This document shows positions 14,614 through 26,388 of a stretch of 64,000 nucleotides of DNA, piece after piece (position 1 is the stretch's first letter; the number at the start of each line of letters is the position of its first letter). The notes under the pieces are model-generated. The model did not search any database and was not told the DNA's origin. It worked only from the letters and a program-made list of their open reading frames with translations. The stretch lies in assembly GCA_036877525.1 (NCBI GenBank), contig JAZGTH010000067.1:2506001-2570000 (forward strand). Direction: 5' to 3'. The position numbers and the translations under genes were made by a program. The stretch comes from Chromobotia macracanthus. Taxonomy: Eukaryota > Chordata > Actinopteri > Cypriniformes > Botiidae.

Positions 14614-14706
14614 AGATAACAAACTGCTTTTCCATGGATACATTGATTATCATTTTCTCAAAACACAAGGCGCCTTCCTACAAACCCATCTGAGTCCCAC
14701 AAACAG
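14614..14706 (+). other. Candidate non-coding exon, unassigned
   Basis: A 93-base block is bounded by a strong acceptor (pyrimidine-rich tract ending GTTTGTGTTGCAG) and a consensus donor (CAG|GTAAGT at 14707). It has no protein similarity I recognise. It lies on the same strand as mgat4c, whose 5' UTR exons in mammals are spread over long distances, so a 5' UTR or lncRNA exon is possible. A chance pair of sites cannot be excluded. Confidence 0.25.
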
Positions 14707-14756
14707 GTAAGTGCCATTTAATGTTATATTTTGTGCCTTCTTTTTCAACAATTTGA

Positions 14757-14922
14757 ATTACTGGAGCTCAGTTGGTAGAGCATTGTGTTAGCAGCACAAA
14801 TGTTGTGGGTTTGATTCCCAGGGAACACATACTGATCAAATGTACAGTTTGAATGCACTGTAAGTCAATTTGGATAAAAGATCTTTGGATAAAATCTGCC
14901 AAATGCATAAATGTAAATGTAA
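14757..14922 (+). mobile_element. tRNA-derived SINE, near full length
   Basis: Box A is GAGCTCAGTTGGTAGAG, box B is GGTTTGATTCC (14808-14818), and the 3' tail is CTGCCAAATGCATAAATGTA. This is the same family as 1720-1883 but in the plus orientation. It begins only about 50 bases after the strong donor-like site at 14707. Confidence 0.82.
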
Positions 14923-16537
14923 CACATTACAAAGTTGTGCCTTCCAGGTAATTATGTCACAACCTTCCTGCTTTAATCTGCCAGCATCATTGTTATTTGT
15001 AGTAAGAGGGGTAAGGAGGTCCTGAGGTTCTGCCGGTTTGTAGACGCAAGTGCAGGCTTTTATCCTTTTAAACCCTGACAACAACTGCAAGATATTTCGA
15101 CCTCTTTTCTAATGCTGGTTAGCGTGGTATTTGAGCTGACATTAAACATGCTACTGTAATTATTCTAAAAGGTAACAGACAGGTGCTTACAGATGTTCAG
15201 ATATACTTCACAGTTCAGTTTTCAGTGACTCCTGCTAATACACAGTTTTCAGATACAGCCTTGGCACTAAAAGAGAAAATCTGCATTTATAGAAGCCATT
15301 AAGTTAAAAAACTGTCATAGGCCTTTGCATTAGATATAATATTCGTGGTAAAGTAGGAAATCTCTACTTTTTTGTCAGACTTAATAGTTGCTGTAAATAG
15401 TAAGCTCTTGATTTATTTCAGAATTTTGCACCATGTTCAGGACAACTACAATAAATGAGTAGTTGTAATCTGTTGTTAAAATAATAAAACGCTCAGTTCA
15501 ACACAGTGGCTGTTTGTGAATTGGCTTGTTATTATCTGAATATAAACAATCACATGAGAATCTGGGCATCTTTTTAAGGGACCCCATGGCAGAAAAAAAG
15601 TCCCAGAAAAGTCGTTCTTAAAATCTTAAGACATTACAGTAACTGTTAGTTTAGTGTTAGGTTACCATACAAATGTGTGTGTGAGAGAGAGAGGGTTTAA
15701 TAGGGTAAAAAAGTTTCATACTATAACTTTGCGTTACATGTGGATAGGCACATGATGGCAGAATTCTTAGTTTAAAATAAAAAATGATCTGCAAAAGGTG
15801 CCATTTGATTCATTTAAACGTGTGAATGCATCATTTAAACACAGAGTTCAGATCAAAATCCACGTGACGAGAAAGTGCCCCGCAATTTAAAAATGTTGCT
15901 TCTGGACATACGTCAACTGTCCACTGTCTTGAGGTGCATAAATCCTTTGCACTTTTAACTACAGTAACAGACACATTTACAGTAACCACATGCATATGTA
16001 CTGTACATAGACTGCAGAGGTGCGTGAGTTTCAGTGAACTAATGAATGTTACAGACGGCACAGATGTACAGCTGGCTGTGAGTGAGCATTAATGATTCAT
16101 TCAAACAGCTGTTCCTGATCCAGGACAGCAGCATCCAGCACGTGTGCTGTGATTGTAAAGCAGAAGAGTGCAGGAGTTTCACTGGAGCTCATGGTGTCAC
16201 ACCAGCAGCAGAGTCAGTCTGGATCTGTCATCAGCGTGAAAGCCATAGCCCTGAAAACAGTGACGCATAGAAATGTAAAGAAATTCAAGATTTTGACGAG
16301 ACCAAATGTTGTGTATTTAAAAAAAAATAAAAATAACTAAGGAAAATATAGTTCATATAGCCACACACATGCAGCCTGATATTTGCTTTAAAATAAAAGC
16401 ACAGTAAAACAGCTACTTAATTCTCATGGTGTAATGCTGACAGGACTAATTCTCTGATAACTCTTGTTGTAAAAGCTATTATTAGTTTGTCTTTGAAACA
16501 AAATCTCTCAGGGCTGTTCCTTTATCTGTAAAACACA

Positions 16538-16760
16538 GGGTACGTTTACATGACAGCGATGTGGTGAAAAACAGAATCGATTTTCCTTTGCGTTTATGAA
16601 AAGTTTCACGTACTCACGTTGTCAAAACGATCCACGTTCACACGTTTCTAAAGTACAAGCTTTTAAAGAAGCCCAAAACGAGGGTATTGTGTAAATGAAC
16701 AACCAAAGCGCATACAAGGTTTTTCCATTTTGGTTCAAAACATGGTTGTGTAAATAACCC
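16538..16760. mobile_element. MITE-like element with imperfect inverted ends
   Basis: GGGTACGTTTACATGACA at the left is an imperfect inverse of TGTGTAAATAACCCC at the right, enclosing 223 bases with CpG-bearing motifs. It has the form of the small hAT-like elements common in teleosts; the family is not established. Confidence 0.45.
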
Positions 16761-17295
16761 CACTGTGTTGGTTGTTTAGCGTCACCTGCTTTAGGTCAGA
16801 GTACTATGAGTTAGCTCAGCTAAAGTGACGTGTACCTCACAAAATTACAAAATGACAAACTGAGCAGTGAAATTTGGACTTGAAACCATGTGCCCCTATT
16901 GGGGTAACACAAACCACTGGCTTCTTCCAGACTCTAAAGAGTTCAATATTTTCCAGCCAAAGTACAAAATATTTTGTCCTTTGTCTTTGGGCCTTGGTGC
17001 AAGCAAACGGCTGTTATCTGTCAGAGACACAGAACACGTCGCTTCCCTGCAGAAGCTCAGCCACGCAAAATAATCAGCCAAACAGGAGAGCTGCTCCCAC
17101 TGGAAATCACAGTAATAAGCCCACCATCCCCTTTCCAAATAACAGCTGGTTATGTTTTTCTAATGGAGACGCGCCATCACAAGCCATCACTTGTCGTTCA
17201 TCAGCAGCTGTTAGCTGTGACAGGAAGTGCAGAGAGAAATCGGCATCTTTTTTGGCAGTACCAGATCTTGCAGAGAGTCATATGGAGTTATAGCG

Positions 17296-17830
17296 ATAGT
17301 TCACCCAAAAATGAAAATTCTCTCATTATTAATTCACCCTCATGTCATCCCAAACTTGTATGCTGTTCGTCATTCTGTGGATTTTTTGAAGAATCGCTAT
17401 GTAGCCTCTTGCCATACAGAGTCAACTATCTTAAAGCTGCAATGCTTGACTTTTGTCTCTCTACTCTACTATAAGATTGCAGGTTACTTGCAGAGTTATT
17501 TTCTTAATGTGAATGTAAAGTGTACATTCTAAGCAACTGCTGTCAGTACAAGCTACAAACGCTGGCACCAACTGAAGCCTGTTTACGGACACAACGCAAA
17601 CATAGAAATGACACGTGTGGTTTGCAAACAGGGGTAAGTTAAGGTTTTACATATTTGATCAATAATTGTTCATTTTTGTTCATTTTTAACTTAGAAAAGT
17701 AACATTTTGCAGCTTTAAGCTTTAAACAAACAAGATGGCTTCATATGATGTGTGTGTTATATTATCACACAAGCGCCCACACAGAAACAGCATATAGGTT
17801 TGGAATATGAGGGTGAATGTTTTCTTTAAA
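17296..17830 (+). repeat. Cyprinid-type dispersed repeat interrupted by a MITE
   Basis: The left part ATAGTTCACCCAAAAATGAA with TCACCCTCATGTCATCCC, and the right part TAGGTTTGGAATATGAGGGTG, are the two ends of a repeat that, from memory, is abundant in carp-like fish. Between them sits a separate element (17431-17718). A shorter copy is at 4681-4850. Confidence 0.65.
17431..17718. mobile_element. MITE with 12-bp terminal inverted repeats, nested insertion
   Basis: TTAAAGCTGCAA at 17431-17442 and TTGCAGCTTTAA at 17707-17718 are exact inverted repeats bounding 288 bases. The element interrupts the repeat at 17296-17830, so it is the younger insertion. No transposase frame is present. Confidence 0.7.
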
Positions 17831-19720
17831 GCAGTGACCCTCCTGAAGTAACACGTCACACTCACACCTGGATGTCGAGAAAAGGGCATGGAGTTCAGCT
17901 CTGCTTAATGGTGACAACTCTCATGCTGATAGTTCTGAGGTGAGACGTGTGATTCGCACCATCTGTCAGAGGTCAGTCTGCCCTCCCTGTTTCAAACATG
18001 AACGCGTGTCTGTATGTCACACCGACCGTTTGTGTCCTTCAGGATAATTTGGTGATGAAAGACATATTTCTGCTGTTTCTCCACTGTTCAGCACAGGCAA
18101 TAACAATGTGATGTCATGTTTATTTATTATGAATGGCAATATTTAATCTAACTTAACGTGTCAGAAAATGGTGAGTGGGATCTTTTTTTACAAATATAAA
18201 AAGGAGTGCTTTTCTACACCTCCATCCACACGCATACATAATATACACATACAATGCATATATACTGCCCAAAGTGAATGACTGAACCATCAAAACCTAA
18301 TTTTTTAAACATTTGGCTGAGAGTAAAATAGTTGACTGTTATTGGTAAAGTTTGTCCAATCCTCTTTGAGTAATTTGGGCAGCCGCAGGGTTAAAACACA
18401 CAGTTAAAACTCAAGCAAAGTCAATAAGCAAATTTGTTTTGCAGTTTTATCGATGACATGCTCATGAAGAAGTCAAGTGAGAGCAGCTCGGTTCTGATAA
18501 AGGACTAAATTGTTTAGTAGTTTGCAAACTTTAATGGAATGAAGGGCAAGAATCAAAACAGAGAACTTTAAAATCTCACAGACCGGTGCAGGCCGACAGT
18601 AAACCAGCTCCGTACACTACAGACTATTTCCGAGAGTTTTTGTCTGACCTTGTTCCCTTTAGTTTTTCAGCAAGTTTGACTCATCAGCTCTGCTGATATA
18701 ATTCAGTTCTACTAAAACAAATGTAGCATAAAGACAGGAAGAGATAATAAAGACATCCAGAAATGTCTCCCACATGCCGTCATTTTATTCTCAAACTGAT
18801 GAGCTTCACTCGCTGCCCTCAGCTTGGAAAGAGTCAGAGCTGGAGATGAAGGGAAGGAGAGAGATTAATGCAGATCATCTGTCATCACCTGGCAGCTGAT
18901 CAAAAGATCTCACTGGCAAACAGAAATCCACTGGAGCTGCTTTCTTTACTCTGAAAGGTGCAGAGGGTTTGAAGACACACACATGCAGTGTGTTTTGGCA
19001 TTAGACGTATACTGAAAAAATTCCAAAGGTTTGGTAAGATCGGTCTCACTGTGAAACAGCAACAGCATGCCTTCAGAAATAAAAGATGCCAAATGGAGAT
19101 CCCAGATCAGGATTTGGGCAAAATGTGAGTGTGATAGAGAGAGAACTGCGTTCTTCAGAAGAATAAGAGAGACTTGTTCTTTGTGGTGGGAGCTACATCC
19201 CTGTTCTTGTTGTTGAGCTGCTGGTGAAGACACAGCTCCCTGTATTATTGTGTCGTGCTGCTACTTGTTTACTCATTTATCTGCTCTTGTTAGGAAATAT
19301 TTTCAATTTTCTTTTTTTAAATTTCTTTGATTTGCTTGTGATGAGGTTTTAAAATGACCTAAGTGTTCTTCAGGTCACAATTAAAAGCGTTTCACAGTTC
19401 AGTGGGTCTGTTCACAGGCAGATATTTAACATAATTGCCAATTCAGAGATCAGCTCCGGTGTCAATGAATGCTTGATGTTCTGAAATAATGTTATGCTGC
19501 AAACTCGAAAACAGAAGCTTTATGAATGCAGCTGTTACACTGAATTTGTTATTTGCATATGGCAAGCAATTCCCGAAGCACATTCGTTTTAAATGAATTG
19601 TGCCTGTGATTGTCGTTTATTTGCACACCCTCTCTGCATCGTTTTGCTTTTATGCAAACACAGAAGTCTGAGCTTCATGCAGTCTGCCTGCTGCAGTTCC
19701 CTGCTTAGTGGGTCAGTCCC

Positions 19721-19848
19721 AATGTTTCCCTAACACTTCCATTAGGTAACATGTTAAAAATGTTAGTTTGAAAGTTCTTGGAACGTTCAATAGTCCAGTT
19801 TCTCAGATGTTGTATTACTGTTATTGCTTGGTTGTAAGAACAGCAAGT
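19721..19848. mobile_element. Fragment of the palindromic MITE-like family
   Basis: AATGTTTCCCTAACACTTCC, GAAAGTTCTTGGAACGTTCA and ATTGCTTGGTTGTAAGAAC match the first half of copy A. The second half and the ends are absent. Confidence 0.55.
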
Positions 19849-20455
19849 GGTGAGCGGATAAAACAGGTTTTTCATTGAAATACCAGAAGTAAAGCCACTG
19901 TTTTGTGAACCCCTTCAGCTTTATCTCACGGTTCAAAAGCTTTTCATTTCATTTCCTTTTGAACGTCTTCACTTTCACATGTTTGTCTCACAAATCAAAC
20001 CATCTCAGACTGTAGGAAGCATTGTTTGAAGTTGTGTGTAACCTTATAGCAACACTCAAATCTGCATGCTGAAGAAAACACAGACGCCGGCCAGCGCAAA
20101 CCTCGTGTGATGCCAACACACCGACTCACCTCTGTCTGCAAAAGTAATTACTGCAAATCAGAGAGTGACTGCGCGCTGGATTGAAGCGAAGGCAGCAAAT
20201 AAAGGTCATGAAAATAAACATTTCTCCTGTTATTGAGGAGATACGGTTTCCACTGGAGCACTGATGCTCAAGGCCAGTTCTCAAGTAAAATCCTAAAAAT
20301 TCTCTGGAGATAAGACATGACAGAGAGAGATGGAGCTTCAGCCGGGATCATGGGGTGAGAAGAAGGCTGTGGGGAGAGCGTGAAAAAGAGTGAAAAGGAC
20401 CGGGGTGAGAAATGGAGATAGGAACAGTTATATTTGGGGCAAAATGTCTCACTTA

Positions 20456-20795
20456 CCCATCTAACAATTTAAGGTTATAAGACTGTTTCCCTAATGTTCC
20501 CCTTCATTAAGTTACAAAAATATTAAAAATGTTATTTTGAATGTTCTAGGAACATTCAGTTTCAGACATTGTATTATCATTATTGCTTGGTTATAAGAAC
20601 ATTTTTAAATATTTTTTTAAAATTCTGTAACATTTTTAAAACATTCCACTATCAACATAAGAATAACGTTTTTCATATACATGTTGTACAATGTTAAAAT
20701 GTTCAATTAACATTACTACAAGATGTAATTTGATAACTTGGATAAGTTTTAGAGAACGTTAGCCAACGTTCTAAGTACGTTCTCTGTTAGCTGGG
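20456..20795. mobile_element. Palindromic MITE-like element, copy A
   Basis: The left end CCCATCTAACAATTTAAGG and the right end TGTTAGCTGGGT are inverted, and the interior reads as related motifs on both strands (TTCTAGGAACATTC, AAGAACATTTTTAAA). About 340 bases, no coding capacity, so a non-autonomous DNA transposon is likely. The left terminal repeat has one G to T change. Confidence 0.7.
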
Positions 20796-20886
20796 TTAGT
20801 GAAATACTATAAAAACTTGTTTTTATACATTTTACTGGCCCTCACTAGATACTGTGTGGAGCATGTAATAGTGAAACAAACGTGTG

Positions 20887-20907
20887 AGTGTGTGTGTGTG
20901 TGTGTGT
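20887..20907 (+). repeat. TG microsatellite
   Basis: Uninterrupted TG run of about ten units next to MITE copy A. Confidence 0.85.
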
Positions 20908-23900
20908 TAAATGCCAAAAATTTGCATATATAGCTGCATACTGTAAATATACAGTTTACAGTACAGAAATAAAAGCAGTAGCTTTATAATTTCTAATAGT
21001 TAATTAATATCACATCAGAAAAGATAATATGTCCAACTACATAAATTTAAGTGTGAAATTAGTGTTTTTTTACAGCAGTTCGATGAAAAAGATGTTAATG
21101 TTTTATTCACGTAACAAAAACAGTTCTGAACAAAGCTCGCTGAAAACCTTCTCTTTAAAACTGCATGTATGCATTTTAGAAAGTGAATTCTGGAATTGCT
21201 GGACCACAACATGGTTACAGCGAGTCTGACCTCTGGCATCATCAAGATGTTGAACTGCAGAGTGTGGGGATTGACCGGGCTGGCTGCCTAAAACCGCCTG
21301 ACGGCCGGCTGGCGCTTTCCCAGAGAGACTCGATCCAAAGGATTATCCTCCCAAGCTCCAGTGCTGGCCAGCCCTTCAGGCTCTCTGGCTGGAAGAAAAC
21401 AGCCTTGTCTTTCTGTGGGCCAGTCGCAGGAGATTGATTGTTTAAATGTGAGGTGGGCCTTTGGAAAGGAGCACTGGTAACAGACACAAATTTAGCCACC
21501 TGCTTAAGAGTGTTTATTAGCTGCAGGAGTTTCGGGAATGTCAGTCAAGCAGCAGTATTCCATCCACCACTGAAGATGCTCCTGATGTTTTATGGAATTA
21601 GTAATTAGTCCCATGGTTGTTGGTGAGGAGCGTTCAGTCTGATACAGATTGGTCTGTTGTAACGGTTAAATGAAATACTAAATATTTTATATAGATTACG
21701 TGTATTTTTACAGCAGAGTTAAAACAAGCCATCCAGTAAGTATTAGCCAAAGAGCCCTTAAGGGAAATCTAATGAGCTGCTAAGACCACACTAGTGCACT
21801 AGTTTATAAACCTATAAATTAGATCAATTACAGCCTCAGAATTTGCATTTCAAAATCTGTTTTCGATAGCACATTAAGAATCTCCTTTAGATGTGCAAAA
21901 CAGCTGATGCTAATAGATTCTGAAGTATATCTAATTAAGATAATGAGAGCTTTGATGTCCCATGTCAGAAAATACAACTCTGCAGCTGAGCAAATATAAA
22001 AAACAATGCAAAAAAATTGTGCTCCATTTCCCTATTAAAACAAACCCTCATGCACATCCTTCCCTGGCCTCTTTTAATACATTTCTTGAGGGGAAATGAG
22101 AAGGTTTGCTTGTTTTCCAGAGAAAGAGGTCATGACTACATCTCCTCTCCATATTCATTTGACCTCTGTGTTTTCTATCTGAGAGGTTGCACACAGCTCC
22201 TGTACTGTACAATGAATATGCAACAGCTCTCTCTTTCTGTCTCCCACTACACTGTCCTTCATGGATTATAAACAGACTCCAGAAAAAATGTATTTAAATA
22301 TGTATGGACAAGAGATTTCTCAAATTCAATTCAATCACCTTATTTTCTCATTTGTAGCTTTGTGCAAAGTCAAGCCATTTTTTATAACTTGCTGACTGCT
22401 CTATTTCCATTTAAATGGAAGAAGATGGATGTTTAATGGTGACAGATATTTTTTTAAATGACCGTGATGCCTTGAACAAATGTCACAGATGATTTGCAGA
22501 CACCACAATGTCTGTATCTGCTTCATAATCCAGGAATTTTATGTCCATATAATGACAGATTTGCATGACATTGTCTTAAAGAAAAGCTGATGTGTGTTCA
22601 GTACTCTTCAGTAAACACAGAATCAGACACCTTTCACTGGAGTGGACCTCCGAGTACGCCGGCGTCCGTCAGTGTGGGTTTTTGAGGGTGACAGATTTCA
22701 TCGTTCCTAAATGTGCCAAAATTAGTCAGGGGAGAAAAGGAAGTCACTGAGCTTTGAAGAATTAATAAGGCCGTCTCATTTGAATGTGCAGAGCGTCTGC
22801 GACAGCTTCTGAAAGTCCCAGTTTTACATTTTCTTGACAGTGTCTTTGATGAGCGCTGATAGCGTACAGCAGCTCCCAGGAAACCTGCTTCTTATAATAA
22901 AGAGTTTGGCGGTGAAGAACTTCAGCTATGCATTATTATGTTCCTCTCTAGCAGAAAAGCAGCTCCATTTATGCCTCCCACTATTTTTACTCTTTGTTAA
23001 TGTAGCTTAACATTATCTGACTGTTCATGTGTCAGGCGATACACTGCCTTACTGTTTCTCATGTAAAGGATGATGTTTAAAGACTGTTTGTTATGGGATT
23101 CATTATAAGTGTATGATTCTGTGATGATAGCACCATCTCCTGTGCGGATATGTGAGTAAAAGATCCTCCTTCGTTAACTTAAAAGTGCACATTTTTTACA
23201 GAGATGAGTGATAACATCTTTGTTGGAAGCCGGTCAATACAGGTGGAGTTTTAAAGGGTTCTCAGGCGTTCGTGATTGGCCCTGAGTCTCCTCCACAAAT
23301 GTCCAATCATAGAACGGTCTGTGTATCAGATGCCTACAGATGGACAAGGCAAGTAGAGATAACCTGTGACCTCTTTTTAAAACAGTCTCAGGCCACCCTT
23401 CATGCTGTGCATAGAGAGCATGCATGTTCTCACCTGAGGCGATTACAGGGTTCACAGTGATGAGGACAGCACAAGAAATCTCCAAGTCTGCTCAGTCACA
23501 GCGGGGGCAGCAGAGGCTGCAGTCGAGCCGAGAGGGCAGAGAAGCACTTACAGACCAGTCAGCAAAAGGCAATCAGACGTATCACACAGAGCACCATGTT
23601 AAATGTAAGAGTCACCCACTGAGATCCGTGTTAAATGACCCTGCACATAAAGGAAAGCCTCTTTATACAGAACCTCCACAATTATAGATAAACTATTAGG
23701 CTTCTGTGGATTATTGGGAAGGACTGTTTGTCTTCAACACTGTCTGGGGTGCACAGAGGTAGAAGATAAAAGTAACTATATGAGCGCTGTACGGGCGTAA
23801 ACATACTCTGAGAAAGAGATTTCAACAGTGTTGGGGGTTGAAATGAATTTTCATTGAATGTTCATACGCTTCCCAGGCAAAGAGCTAAAAATAAATGTGA

Positions 23901-24603
23901 GACTTTGTACAGAGGGGGATTTAAAATGAATTTAAATGCAGCAGTGGTGAAAAATTGTGTGTGTGTCTACTGGATCTAACATTTCTCTTTGACTAGTCTG
24001 CGAGTCTTCGGATCCGTCCATAGCGTGTTCAGCTACAGAGACATACAGCACAGGCTATGGTTGCGTCTTCCATCTGGCATTTTGCCTGTTTCCTTCCATT
24101 TTTATCTGTGCCATTGATGGTTTGTGCTGGATGGTGTTGGGTTATAGTACACTAATGTTGTTTTTCTGAAGTCTTTGAAAGACATGGTTTATTTCCCAGC
24201 AGGTGCTGTGGACTGCAAGTCATACGTGTTTGCTTTGCCAGAGTATTGGGGCATTCAGGTCCTCTTGAGAAGTTGGTATTTTCACGTTTGAAAGTGTTAA
24301 TTATGGTGCATTCAAGATACAACATATGTATGTATTGGGCAATTTAATATTTTCTTCTGTCCTTTTCACTTTCTTACAAATGCTAGAAGCTTTTTAGAGC
24401 TACTACAACGAAATGAAAAGCAAGGATGCAGATGATGTGTGGAATTAAATATTTCCATTGTTACAAAAAATGATGGGAAATGTAGTTGGTCTTTGTGAAT
24501 TAAAAATACATAAGTTACCAGTTTAAATTTGCTTCTGCAATGATCTTTTTATTGACATGCCATATTTGTAAGACATAGCTTAGAAATGTAAGAGTTTTGC
24601 CAC

Positions 24604-24639
24604 TGATAAATACTGATTCATTGATAAATACTGATTCAT
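24604..24639 (+). repeat. Two exact copies of an 18-bp unit
   Basis: TGATAAATACTGATTCAT occurs twice in direct succession. Confidence 0.85.
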
Positions 24640-26282
24640 TGGTGATGCGTTGCTTCAATTCTTTGTCCAGGACTGTTCAGTTATAAAAATGCCGTTTTAA
24701 GAAATTTTCCAGACCTCTGTATATTGTACTGTACAGATAGCCATTACTTCAGTTAGTCTGCTAAATGCTTGCTCAAACCAACAACTTCTCAACCTGAGAT
24801 TGCCCAGCGTGACATTCAATCTCCCAATGCAGTCCTCGCAACTGCTCTCTGATGCAGCGCATCAAGCTCTTTTTGTGAGGTTATGGGGCTGTGATGAAAC
24901 CTAAACCAAAGTGACATTTGTAGGCAGGGCCAGATGAAGAGATGCGGAGAAAAACCTCTCAGAGCGAGAGAGAGTGAGAGAGAGAGAGAGAGACCTTTGA
25001 ATAGGCAGACTGACAGGCAGTCCAGTCAGAGAAGATGGAAAGTGCATGTTTGTCTTTTGTGGCAGTGAGGGTCAGAAGTGGAATATCTGCAGAACAGCAG
25101 TAGATTGATGCAACACTGTGAAGCATTTGGTTGCATCTCTCCAGCGACAGCAAACACAGCTGGAACCTCGCGCGAGATGCTAATTCCTGGAAGCGAGACC
25201 TTTGTTTTTTTTATTTGCATGGCGTGTTTGACTTAAACACTCAATGGCAGGGAGGAATACACTTAAATACACTTTCCTACAGTATTCACAAACAGGCGTT
25301 GCAGAAAACACATATGGCTTTCTAAATTAATTCTTATAGTTTTGCTCTGAGTCATTTCGGTTATACAGTGCCTTTAATTGCTTTTACAACAATGAATGTG
25401 CGTTTCAAGAATATCTGAGAAATTTGCTCTTGTCGAGCTCAGGCATTCTTACTTTAATTAAAACTTGATTATTTTGACAAAAGTGAAACCAAATTATTCA
25501 TATACCAGACAGACAGTTAGCTGAGGAGGCAAACCTCATTTTGATATTAATTGGAAAATGAGTTTAGGAAAATTATTTTGATTCTAATTCATACCAATGA
25601 AAATAATATTCCCAAGAAAACAAAAATGAAGAAATCCAGAATATTTCTGCTAGTTTGCATAGCAAGGTGCATAGCACACTCAAATTCACCCCATGCTGAC
25701 TTCATATTATATCAGGTTATATAAAGATCATCCTCAAATGTTGTGGGCTTATTATTTTATCCAGCATGTCAAGATGTACAGTATGACATAAACGTTTGCA
25801 GCACAACAGAAATGAGCTCTCTAGATGTCAGTTTAGCCTACAGAAATGACCACTAGCCTTATTTTCCCGAGACAGCAGCCAAAGCCATTAGAAATCAGAA
25901 GTGTTGTTTCACATTTCCACTCATTTAACATTTGGTTTTTGAGGCCCACAGAGCAGCGTAATACAAACCTACTGCTGTATGCGACATAATCAGTTCTCCT
26001 CTGAGATTAATTACTGTTGATGTCCTGATTAATTAAGCATGGAAGGGCAGAAAGCTTGTTTGAAAGCAACAATTCAAGGTCAGTGATTTGAAATGATTGT
26101 GTTGAGGACGACCCGGTGATCAGTAAAGACGCTGTGAGAAAGACACTGATGATACCACAATAAACTGTTCACAGCTTAGAACTGCACCAGGGGCAGAATT
26201 TAGGAACGTTCTCCTGTTTAGTTCATGAGTCGGAATTTGAGTTTCATTTGGAATAACTGCGGTCTGAACAACACATACACAC

Positions 26283-26388
26283 ACATATATTATGACCACT
26301 TCATTTAGTGGTTTGTATCAGGATGTTAAGAGACTTTAAACCAGCATAACAAAAACTGTTTTTGGACAAATCACCTATCCTGCCTTAA
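26283..26388 (+). repeat. Interspersed repeat family 2, 3' fragment
   Basis: GACCACTTCATTTAGTGG, ATCAGGATGTTAAGAG, CCAGCATAACAAAAACTG and CACCTATCCTGCCTTAA match the right-hand third of the longer copies. Confidence 0.55.

Noticed and set aside
14763..14830. tRNA gene
   Set aside because: Boxes A and B are present but no paired acceptor stem is visible, and a SINE tail follows with sister copies at 1720 and 63878. It is a SINE head.
16974..17474. 166-residue plus-strand open frame
   Set aside because: Its right third runs into the dispersed repeat and nested MITE (17296 onward), overlapping frames are equally open, and no family is recognisable.
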